Assembly: GCF_041381155.1 (NCBI RefSeq)
Contig: NC_091142.1
Coordinates: 30,245,528-30,309,527, forward strand
DNA: 64,000 nucleotides
Direction of reading: 5' to 3'
Origin: Argopecten irradians
Lineage: Eukaryota > Mollusca > Bivalvia > Pectinida > Pectinidae
Shown here: piece after piece, positions 1 to 10,400 of the stretch
Position numbering within the stretch: the stretch's first letter is position 1
How the letters are laid out: every line of letters starts with the position of its first letter
The notes under the pieces: generated by a model
The model's input: the letters and a program-made list of their open reading frames with translations, nothing else
Database searches by the model: none
Told to the model about the DNA's origin: nothing
Program-made: the position numbers and the translations under genes

Positions 1-289
1 CAGTCACAAAGACTTAAGATATAGTAGTCTATATGACTCTAGATTTGACACGGAAAATGACAAAAAGAAAAAAATGTAACGAATTTTAAAAATTGAAAAT
101 GAGCATTATCTTGAAAAGATTATAATTAAACTGTATGTACACTTTGACTGCAATCCCGTTTTACATTTTCTCTGATTATCGGAATGATAACACCACAGTA
201 TCCGACCAGTTGAAATCTGTCTGTTTTCCAATGTTTCTGGATACCTAGTGACGATACATACTGTATCATATAGCAAATTAAAGTGAAAT

Positions 290-700
290 TATCTTTTCTC
301 GAAGCTTGATAACATGGTTAAAGGTCTCAGGGCTTTTGCGAACTTTGATCGGAACACAGGGCCATGTATAGTCTCTATATGAAAAAATAGCCAGAAATAC
401 ATAAAAATAAACATATGTATTTCTGGCTATTTTTTCATAGAGACTATACATGGCCCTGTGACCGGAATTTTGATTGGACCCTATTTAGCTGAGTTATGGC
501 CCTTTGATTAAGGAAAAACGCTATTTGCGTCTGTTTTCGTTGAATAACTTTCATAAATATTACCGGATTTTCTCGAAACATGGTAACATGGTTAAATGTC
601 TCGGGGCATTGACCAGGTTCGATTGGAATTTTCATAGAATCCTATTTGGCGGAGTAATGGGCCTTTGATTAACGAAAACGGGGGATATAAATTCCACGAA
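290..700. repeat. Two diverged copies of a dispersed repeat, one split by a hairpin insertion
   Basis: Two related segments (about 300-350 plus 460-530, and about 575-690) share landmarks such as 'aacatggttaaa', 'ctcrgggc', 'ggaattttgattgga' and 'ccctttgattaa'. In the first copy the hairpin element at 356-459 interrupts the similarity; the second copy is continuous. The family is not identified. Phrases such as 'gttatggccctttgattaa' are common in bivalve repeats, which is recollection and not a search result. Confidence 0.55.
356..459. mobile_element. Short fold-back element (about 104 bp)
   Basis: Two arms of about 45 bp are near-perfect reverse complements: 'cacagggccatgtatagtct' at 356 pairs with 'agactatacatggccctgtg' ending at 459, and they are separated by only about 10 bases around position 410. 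Flanking bases (cggaa on both sides) could be a target duplication. It sits inside a copy of another repeat, so it is the younger insertion. No coding capacity. Confidence 0.6.
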
Positions 701-1119
701 TTTGCTTGTTTAAATATAATTTTTATGTAATTTTGATCATAAAATAACTTGCCGTCCACAGAAATTGGCAATTTAAAATCTTTAAAGTAATGCTGAAAAA
801 GGTACTTATCAAAAACCATCGAAAAGATATATGTTTACTCGTTTTCGGACTAACGGGCTTTCGGACTATTGGAGATTTACACCGTTATTCCTTAGGGATA
901 TAAGGGTGTCATTATACGTATACTATTATGAGAAATATTAAAAATATAATTTTATTACAAAAAATAATTTTTGGAATTAAGATGTAAACAGTAACATGAG
1001 TGTGATGCGATGTAAATTTTATTCACGTGCATCTTTTTCTTTCTCTTTTGTTCTATTGACCTCATTGCTACGTGAACCTTTAGTGAATACATAAATAGAT
1101 GTAACACTAAACTCCAGCG
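700..1119 (+). promoter_or_regulatory. Upstream region of the RAMA gene, possible promoter
   Basis: This is AT-rich sequence with a pyrimidine-rich stretch (about 1030-1060) and a TATA-like 'cataaatag' at about 1089, some 30 bp before the proposed ATG at 1120. The ATG has a fair start context (gcgATGG) and there is an in-frame TAA at 1108. An alternative cannot be excluded: 'ctccag' just before the ATG could be a splice acceptor, making the first exon internal and placing the true start before this window. Confidence 0.3.
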
Positions 1120-1403
1120 ATGGGGGACGTGTGTGACGATGATGTATCCATGGTTACGAGAGAATGTGACGACAGAGCCGTAGTTTCCAATGATTTTTAC
1201 GACGGAATATCAACGCAGATGCGTGATAAACCATTGTCCATGGTAACGGATGAATTGAAAACCAAAGTATCCATGACAACGAATGTATGTATGGACACAG
1301 TTCCCATGGTTACAGAGGTATGTGATGACACAGCATCCATAGTAACCAACACAACACGGAACAGCGATGACAATGATGACAGATCAGTCTTCGATCTACC
1401 GAT
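1120..1403 (+). CDS. RAMA gene exon 1 (acidic N-terminus with 11-residue repeats)
   Basis: This encodes 94 residues plus two bases and ends at a strong donor, CCGAT|gtaagt. The protein is rich in Asp, Thr and Val and contains four consecutive 11-residue units, LSMVTDELKTK, VSMTTNVCMDT, VPMVTEVCDDT and ASIVTNTTRNS, with a fifth related unit near the start (VSMVTRECDDR). Reading on past the donor gives only a stop, so splicing is expected. Function unknown. Whether this is the first exon or an internal one is open. Confidence 0.5.
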
Positions 1404-4400
1404 GTAAGTGGGTGTAAACATTGGGGCTGTAAGATATTCGGAGCAAATGCTCTTCTCTTTTGTCTCGCCTTTCACTTGTGGACATACAAAAGTTATCATC
1501 AAACAGTTAGTGTATGTACTGACGTAATCCATATATATTTGAGTAAATACCAATCACATGCCTTTGCTTAAGGATCTGCTCTGGTGAAAAGTCAAAAATT
1601 TCTGATTACAAACTTCTTTTGTAATATAGATTTTTGGAAAAAGGAATTGATTCCAAAGTTAAAATGTAATGAAATGATATGGTGGTGTTTTTGATTTTGC
1701 GCTATTATAAATCAAAACTGAATACATGTATTTGAGGTAAATTGCGATTTATTCGGAATTTCAGTTTAGAGCATACACACGACAACCTTCTTTGGTTTAT
1801 CACCATCCGTCAATATTGACGATTTTAGGTGAGGTGATCGGCTCAGTGGCGTGGGGGAAGGGGTTATATACAGTGCATTTTTTTTTCTCTTCTGGTGCTG
1901 GAATAGATAAAAGTAGATAGGTTAAAAACATGATAAAACTGAGGTGTTTATTTGTGAGTGGGGGCTTCAAGGGCTACGTTGTTTATGTTTGCCTTGAAGC
2001 CCTCCAGTGTAGTGTTTTGTACTGTTGCCACAGGGAGGAGATTCCAGTATGTGATGGTGTGTAGGAAAAAGGAGTACTTAAATGTATCCTTTGTGGCTGC
2101 GATGTGTCTGTATGCATAGGGATGTGTGTGTCTAGTGCGGGTGTCTACAGGTGTTAGGTATTGTTCTGGGTTGATGGCAACGAGATGGTGTGTGATTTTA
2201 TATAGGAGGATGAGTCGTGATTGTAGACGGCGTGTTTGTAGTGTTGGCCATTGGAGTGTGTATAACATTTCTGAGACTGAAGAAGTGTTATGATATCTGT
2301 TGTATACATATCTAGCTGCTCTGCGTTGAGTTTTTTCTATTTGTTGTATTTTGGCCAGTATTGTGTGGGTCCCAGATAGAGGAGCAGTACTCAAGTTCGG
2401 GTCTAACAAGTGCTTTATATGCGTGTTCTTTATAATGTGTGGTGAATTGATTGTGAGGTTTCGTTTTAGGAAACCTAGTGTTCTGTTTGCATTTGCGGTG
2501 ATGTTGTTAATGTGTTTGTCCCATTGGAGGTTGTTTTGTAGTGTGAGGCCTAAGTATTTACTGTGTTTGACGTGTTCAAGTGAGTGGTTATATATATATA
2601 TATATGGAGAGTGTAGTTGTGGTGGATTTTGTTGCGTTTGGTGGTAGTGGAGATGACGTTGCACTTGTCGGGGTGAAATTGCATTAGCCAGTCGTGTTCC
2701 CATTGCCCTGCATTGTCAAGGTCGTGTTGTAGTTTCTGTGTGTCTTCTTGTTTGTGTATGGTCTTGTAAATGATACTACCGTCTGCGAAAAGTCTAGGGT
2801 GCTGTGTTTCATGTATTCATGTAGGTCGTTGATATATATTAAGAAAAGTATGGGGCCCAGACAGGTTCCTTGAGGGACTCCGGATGTTACTGGTATTTTG
2901 TGTGAGTGTTTGCCCTCAAGTATTACTGTCTGGGTGCGATGTGAAAGAAAATCTGTTATCCATGCATGTGTGTTACCTGTGATGCCGTAGTATTTGAGTT
3001 TGTACTGAAGGCGTTTGTGTGTTTTTTTGTCAAAGGCTTTTGCAAAGTCCATAATTATGATGTCTGTCTGCGTGTTGTTGTTGTGGTTTTGTGTGAGGTC
3101 GTGTATGAACGTGGCCAGTTGGGTTTCGCACGATCTGAAAGGTCTAAAGCAGTATTGTTTGTCGTAAACTATGTTGTTGTTTTCCAGATGAGACATGGTG
3201 GCGCTGGTGATTATATGTTCCATTAATTTGCATGTGATGCATGTGAGTGATATAGGTCTGTAGTTTGCGGGATTGTATTTGTCGCCTTTTTTGTAAATGG
3301 GATTGACATTTGCGTGTTTCCAGTCGTGGGGAAGTGTTCCTGTGGTGAGTGAGCATGTAAATATCTTTGTAAGGATTGGAGCTGTGATGTCTTTGAGTTC
3401 TTTCAATATTCTGCCATGAATGTTGTCGGGGCCAGTTGCTTTATGCGGGTTTATATTGTTCAGTAGTTTGTGTATGCCCTGTTGTGTTATGTGGATGTCT
3501 GGCATAATTGGGTGTGGTGAAGTTCCTTTGTCAGGTATGGTTGTATTCAGGTATGGTTGTATTCTGTTCTTGTGTGAAAGCAGACTGGAATGGTTGGTTT
3601 AAGATGTTGGCTTTGTTAGTTGTGTCCGTTAACAGCTGTCCGTCTTTCCGTAGGGCTGTGATGTCAGAGTTTTCTTTCTTAGTTGTTTTTATGTACGAGA
3701 AAAGTTTTTTTGGGATTGTGATTTTTGTTTGGGTGTGAGGATCGAGGTTCGTCTATTGGTATGTCTGTTATCATTTTTTTAAGTAGTTGAGGTATGCTTT
3801 TCTGGTTTGTTTTTGTAGTTCTGATTTTGTTGCTTTATATTTATGTTTGATTTCTGGTTTGGATTTATACTGTTTGTGTAAGCGTTTGGATTTGTTTATG
3901 AGTTGGCGAATGGGGCGGGTTATCCAAGGGAGTTTGGATTTGTGTGTGATGTGCTTGGTGGGTATGTTTTTGTCTATGGATTTGTTTAGTGTTGTTTTGA
4001 AGGAGTGCCAGATCTCCTCTATGTTGCCGTTAGATCGTTCGTCCAGTTGTCTATTTAATTGTTCAAGGTCAGTCTTTATGTTGTCCCAGTTGGCTTTATT
4101 GTAGATGAGGATGTCTCTAGGTGGTCTTCTGATCTTTTTTAGTCGGACGTCAATTTCGGTGTAAACTATGTCGTGGTCTGATTTTCCTAGTGGTGTTAAT
4201 ATTTCTTGTTTGTTGATGATGGATGGCCTATTGGTTAGTGTAAGGTCTAATATGTGTTCGCCACAAGTGGGGAAGCTGTCGTTTGAGTGAGAGACTTGTC
4301 ATTGATGATGTTAAGTAGGTGTTGGTGTAGCTTAGGTTGTGGTGTGCTTGGAATGGTGGTGTTGGTGTGCCAGTCTATATGGGGTAGGTTGAAGTCTCCA

Positions 4401-7400
4401 CTGATGTATGTAATTGTGTTATTGTTTTGGCCTATTCTATTTATGGAGTCTTCGAGGTGTTCGATTGATTTTCCTTTATCTGAGGGGGGTCTGTAGTATG
4501 CGCCTGCTGTTAGGTTATGTGAATTTGTCATGTTGATGTTGATATATATATAGATTCGTTGTCTGTGTCGAGTTCTTTTGCATGTTCTGAGTGGTATGCA
4601 TTTGTTACTGCTATCAGAACTCCACCGTGGCTTTGTCCTTTTTTGTTTGGAGTTCTGTCTTTCCTGTATGCTGTGTAAGAGTGTGATGGGAAATATTCGT
4701 GGGATGGGATGTTATTGTTGAGCCATGTTTCTGTACCTATTACTATGTCCGGTTTGAGTGTGTGAAGCAGGTGTTCCAGTTCAGGTTTTTTATTGGAGAT
4801 GGATTGGAAATTAATGGTAGCTATCCTAGTGGGTTTGATGAATCTGTTGGTTGTGTTGGGCGGAGTGGTTTGTTTTTTTGGTGAGGAGGATGCTTTGGGA
4901 GGACCGGGACTTTTAGGTTCATCACTACTGGAGAGGGTGCTTGTGTCATGTAGGTGTGAACATTTGTTTGAGATGTCAGTTGGGGATGTATCAAAGAGTG
5001 TGGAGGAGAAATTTGGAAGACCACAGTTTAGGCAATCCCAGGTTACACTACTGTGATCCAAGTGCTTGAGTTGGGATTTATTTACCCCTTGGCAGTCAAC
5101 ATGGTACCAAACGTTGCGGGTGTCGCAACACACTGCATTTGATTTCCATGTCACTGCATTCGAGCATGTGCCACAGGGTTATCTGGGAGTCCTCGGACTA
5201 GGGTTTAATTCAGTATCAGAAGCAATGGAGAGAAGAAGGATGAAAAGATAATTACTACTGGGTTTTATTGTTTTGTGTTTTAGACGTGTGAGAAGTGTGG
5301 GGCATAGTGCTAAGCAATGTCGATGTATGTTTGTTTGTGGACGATTGGGGGCGAGTTGTCTTGTGATACTGCTTGGTGTGTTGTTTGTGAGCCAAAAGGC
5401 TAGAAGAGCTAATGAAAACAGCAAAGAAGTGAGTTTCATAATGTGTATTGTGTACGGTGTTTGTCTGAATTGTGTGGGGATTTAGTATAAGAGGCTGGGG
5501 CAGAATCAGCTGAAGTTGGTACGAAGGGAAACCGGAAGTTGGTTTGGTAAGATGGCGAGATGGGAATAGATCGGGTAGGGCAGAAAAAAATATTGCAACA
5601 GGGCAATAGGAATAGCGGAGGGACGAGATAAGTAGCGGACTGGGTAAGGGGGGCTATGAGAGAGATAGGGGGACAGTTGTGATGGGTAAGGTGCAATTTG
5701 AATTTGGAAATACGGGCAGAGAATGAGGACAACAGCAAGTGAATATTACCTGGAAGCCACGCATGCGCCGTCATCTAAACCTAAAGCAATCATTTACAAA
5801 TTAGTTGGCTGATAAGTATGCATATTCGCAAAATTGACAAAACCAATGTTTTATTTAAGGAAATAATAATACCACAAAATCATCATTTACTTTTGCTCAG
5901 AACAGCTGTATATGTTACCATTCCCCGTAAATTTTGAAGATGAAAATACACGTACCTTGTTTTTTACAATTTTGGCAGAATCCGATGACTAACTTTTTCT
6001 AAAATTTCGCAGTTCAAACGAAATAAGTTGATCTTTTTTAAACTAGGGGGTCAGTATGCTTGTTAATTTGTTCCAATAAAAAATTGGATGTTTTTCAGCA
6101 TTTTATTTTAAATTCAAATCACTTTATCTTCACTAAAATGTAAAAAAAAAAAAACAAAAACAAAAAAACAATATAGGTCCAACCATATATGCGTTTCGCT
6201 TTCATCTCGGTGAATCATACGAAGATTCAGTGCAAAATAACTTGATATAGCTAAAAAGTAAAAATGTTGTAGCACCGGCGAGTTATGTAAAAATTAAAGT
6301 AAAAAAAGTGTGAAATTTCACCTCTCTACAAAGTGTATAAAATGCACCTTTTCAAAATGGCCGCCAAATTGATCATTTTTTGAAATTTGTGTTGAAATAT
6401 TCTACAAGCAACTTGCTACAAATTGAGACAATTTGTTTTTGAAAATCATAAAAAAACTCTTGATAATGATTAATGTTGAAACGAGACTGAAACCTCACGA
6501 GAGCAGATCCTTAAACTCGTAAAAAAGTAACATTGATTAGATTTTATGTGTACTGTTGAGAACTTGAAGTAAAATGGCAATATCATGCACGAATAATAGA
6601 CCATACATATCGGTTACAGTTCTAATACTGTATACGTGGATATTTTTGCTATGATGCTTTCAAACTGTTCGTTATGTGCGATAGTTTGTAATTATTTCCA
6701 TTTCAAAATTTTATCTTGAACAATAATATTATATTCGTTGATATGTAATCCTTAGTACGTAAGGCTCATCGCGTATATAGTTTTAATAAATACTAAATAA
6801 ATTTAAAACCCAGTTTAAATGCATTGTGTTTGCTTCATCATGTAATGTATTTTGGTTTAGGTTGAACTGTAGGAAGATGTTACCGAGGGAAGAAACAGGT
6901 AAACTGTACCTAGATCTTACTGTAATATCTAATGTAGTAACAACCAATCGAAATGGAATTATAAGAATTCAGGGGTGTACATGTAGTTATTTGTATTATG
7001 TTATATAATGGTATTTAGTAAACAGGGACGGTTTCATTGAACACAGAGGAAATGTCTATACCAATCATCAGCTTATATTTTCCACTGATTTTAATGTTAT
7101 ACACTCACGCATCCATGGCAACTGTATATATTAATATTATATTGTAAAAATGTTGTAATTTGTTAGGTCAAATAAATCATGGTTTTCCAGCTAAAGTCCT
7201 TTGTTAACTTATGGAAATTCCGAGAGTACAGTTAACGTCCTTTGTTTTTTTAACCTATGGATATTCCGAGAGTAAGAGTTTCCATTCTTGTTAACCTATG
7301 GATATTCCGAGAGTATGAGTCTCCATTCTTGTTAACCTATGGATATTCCGCGAGAATGGGTCTCCATTCTTGTTAACCTATTGATATTCCGAGAGTATGA

Positions 7401-10400
7401 GTCTCCATTCTTGTTAACCTAATGATATTCCGAGAGTATGAGTCTCCATTCTTGTTAACCTATGGATATTCCGAGTGTATGAGTCTCCATTCTTGTTAAC
7501 CTATGGATATTCCGAGAGTATGAGTCTCCATTCTTGTTAACCTATGGATATTCCGAGAGTATGAGTCTCAATTTTTGTTAACCTATGGATATTCCGAGAG
7601 TATGAGTCTCCATTTTGTTAACCTATGGATAATCCGAGAGTATGAGTCTCCATTCTTGTTAACCTATGGATATTCCGAGAATATGAGTCTCCATTTTTTG
7701 TTAACCTATGGATATTCCGAGAGTATGGGTCTCCATTCTTGTTAACCTAATTATATTAGGAGAGTACGAGTCTCCATTCTTGCTTACCTATGGATATTCC
7801 GCGAGTATGGGTCTCCATTCTTGTTAACCTATGGATATTCCGCGAGTATGGGTCTCCATTCTTGTTAACCTATGGATATTCCGCGAGTATGGGTCTCCAT
7901 TCTTGTTAACCTATTGATATAACGAGAGTATGAGTCTCCATTCTTGTTAACCTATGGATATTCCGAGAGTATGAGTTTCCATTTTTGTTAACCTATAAAT
8001 AATCCGAGAGTATGAGTCTCCATTCTTGTTAACCTAATGATATTCCGTGAGTATGAGTCTCCATTCTTGTTAACCTATGGATATTCCGAGAGTATGAGTT
8101 TCCATTTTTGTTAACATATGGATATTCCGAGAGTATGAGTCTGCATTCTTGTTAACCTATGGATATTCCGAGAGTATGAGTCTCCATTCTTGTTAACCTA
8201 TGGATATTCCGAGAGTATGAGTCTGCATTCTTGTTAACCTATGGATATTCCGAGAGTATGAGTCTGCATTCTTGTTAACCTAATGATATTCCGAGAGTAT
8301 GAGTCTCCATTCTTGTTAACCTATGGATATTCCGAGTGTATGGGTCTCCATTCTTGTTAACCTATGGATATTCCGCGAGTATGGGTCTCCATTCTTGTTA
8401 ACCTATGGATATTCCGAGAGTATGAGTCTCCATTCTTGCTAACCTATGGATATTCCGCGAGTATGGGTCTCCATTCTTGTTAACCTATTGATATTCCGAG
8501 AGTATGAGTCTCCATTCTTGTTAACCTATAGATATTCCGAGAGTAAGAGTTTCCATTCTTGTTAATCTATGGATATTCTGAGTGTATGAGTCATCATTCT
8601 TGTTAACCTATGGATATTCCGAGAGTATGAGTCTCCATTCTTGTTAACCTATGGATATTCCGAGAGTATGAGTCTCCATTTTTGTTAACCTATGGATATT
8701 CCGAGAGTATGGGTCTCCATTCTTGTTAACCTAATTATATTCGGAGAGTACGAGTCTCCATTCTTGCTTACCTATGGATATTCCGCGAGTATGGGTCTCC
8801 ATTCTTGCTAACCTATGGATATTCCGCGAGTATGGGTCTCCATTCTTGTTAACCTATTGATATTCCGAGAGTATGAGTCTCCATTCTTGTTAACCTATGG
8901 ATATTCCGAGAGTATGAGTTTCCATTCTTGTTAACCTATGGATAATCCGAGAGTATGAGTCTCCATTCTTGTTAACCTAATGATATTCCGTGAGTATGAG
9001 TCTCCATTCTTGTTCACCTATGGATATTCCGAGAGTATGAGTTTCCATTTTTGTTAACATATGGATATTCCGAGAGTATGAGTCTGCATTCTTGTTAACC
9101 TATGGATATTCCGAGAGTATGAGTCTGCATTCTTGTTAACCTATGGATATTTCGAGAGTATGAGTCTCCATTCTTGTTAACCTATGGATATTCCGAGAGT
9201 ATGAGTCTCCATTTATGTTAACCTATGGATATTCCGAGAGTATGAGTCTCCATTCTTGTTAACCTAATGATATTCCGAGAGTATGAGTCTCCATTCTTGT
9301 TAACCTATGGATATTCCGAGAGTACGAGTCTCCATTCTTGTTAACCTATGTATATTCCGAGAGTAAGAGTCTCCATTCTTGTTAACCTATGTATATTCCG
9401 CGAGTATGGGTCTCCATTCTTGTTAACCTATGGATAATCCGAGAGTATGAGTCTCCATTCTTGTTAACCTAATGATATTCCGTGAGTATGAGTCTGCATT
9501 CTTGTTAACCTATGGATATTCCGAGAGTACGAGTCTCCATTCTTGTTAACTTATGGATATTACGAGAGTATGAGTCTCCATTCTTGTTAACCTATGGATA
9601 TTCCGAGAGTATGAGTTTCCATTCTTGTTAACCTATGGATATTCCGAGAGTTTTAGTTTCCATTCTTGTTAACCTAATGATATATCGTGAGTATGGGTCT
9701 CCATTCTTGTTAACTTATGGATATTCCGAGAGTATGAGTTTCCATTCTTGTTAACCCATGGATATTCCGAGAGTACGAGTTTCCATTCTTGTTAACTTAT
9801 GGATATTCCGAGAGTACGAGTTTCCATTCTTGTTAACCTATGGATATTACGAGAGTATGAGTCTCCATTCTTGTTAACCTATGGATATTCCGAGAGTATG
9901 AGTCTCCATTCTCACATCATTGTACTTCACAGATGATACATTATCACCGGTACTGCCATCGCAATCAACAACTCAGCATTACAAGGTAAAGTTGTAAACT
10001 TTTTATCTGCTTACTTTCTTCAATTGTACAGGATATTTCTTTCATATATTTACACGGACATACAAGTACTTTTGGTAAATAACATTGATGATATTGATGG
10101 GCGTGATTAGTGTTTTTCCGCTGGTTTTAGTCATTTTGACGTTCATCATGTTATGTAAGAATTAATCCATTTTTGTTCTTCGCGCATTTACATTTAATTC
10201 ACTAATCTAGTTGCAGGATGTCCGTGGTCTTTCAGATGTTGAACACTCTGATCAGGAGTCCGTACTCTCCGAGTCACTTCTCCGAAATATGGGGCTAAAC
10301 TGTGGTTCTCATATCGACAGTTCTAAAAACATATCAGAAAGTCAAGCGACCCAACTTTTGTTCGATGACACTCAGAGTTCTGACCTACAGAATGAAACAT

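Larger units (their letters stand above)
1870..5778 (-). mobile_element. CR1/L2-group LINE (non-LTR retrotransposon), broken copy
   Basis: Read on the minus strand, in order: a hydrophobic leader ending in a 2A-like motif (5179-5439), a PHD-like zinc finger and the start of an APE-type endonuclease (4528-5154), endonuclease motifs GAYYRPP and SGDFNLPHIDW (4247-4531), a linker, the reverse transcriptase palm with KATGPDNIHGR, YRPISL, MDFAKAFDK and SGVPQGTCLGPILFL (2684-3505), and the thumb/C-terminus (1948-2703). The parts lie in several frames. The catalytic box reads FADG instead of FADD, so the second Asp is missing, and the copy cannot be active. The length, about 3.9 kb, suggests a nearly full-length insertion. 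It lies antisense within intron 1 of the RAMA gene. Confidence 0.85.
1568..6514. mobile_element. TTAA-flanked inverted-repeat DNA element, split by a LINE
   Basis: The left end at 1568 reads TTAA then GGATCTGCTCTGGTGA. The right end, read on the opposite strand from 6514, is TTAA then GGATCTGCTCTCGTGA, so 15 of 16 bases match. Removing the LINE leaves about 1 kb of AT-rich, non-coding sequence (1572 to about 1865 and about 5778 to 6510), which suggests a non-autonomous element. TTAA target duplication is typical of piggyBac-type transposons, but these termini are not recognisably piggyBac, so the superfamily stays open. Confidence 0.5.
1404..6860 (+). other. Intron 1 of the RAMA gene, filled with nested transposons
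   Basis: From 1404 to 1567 there is plain AT-rich sequence. From 1568 to 6514 lies a TTAA-flanked inverted-repeat element interrupted by an antisense LINE. From 6515 to 6860 there is AT-rich sequence in which I see nothing specific. No host exon that fits the splice phases was found in this stretch. Confidence 0.5.

Noticed and set aside
1825-1866. tRNA-like 'ggctcagtggcgtggg' as a tRNA gene or SINE head
   Set aside because: There is no matching B box at the right distance and no cloverleaf; it may be a repeat fragment but cannot be supported.
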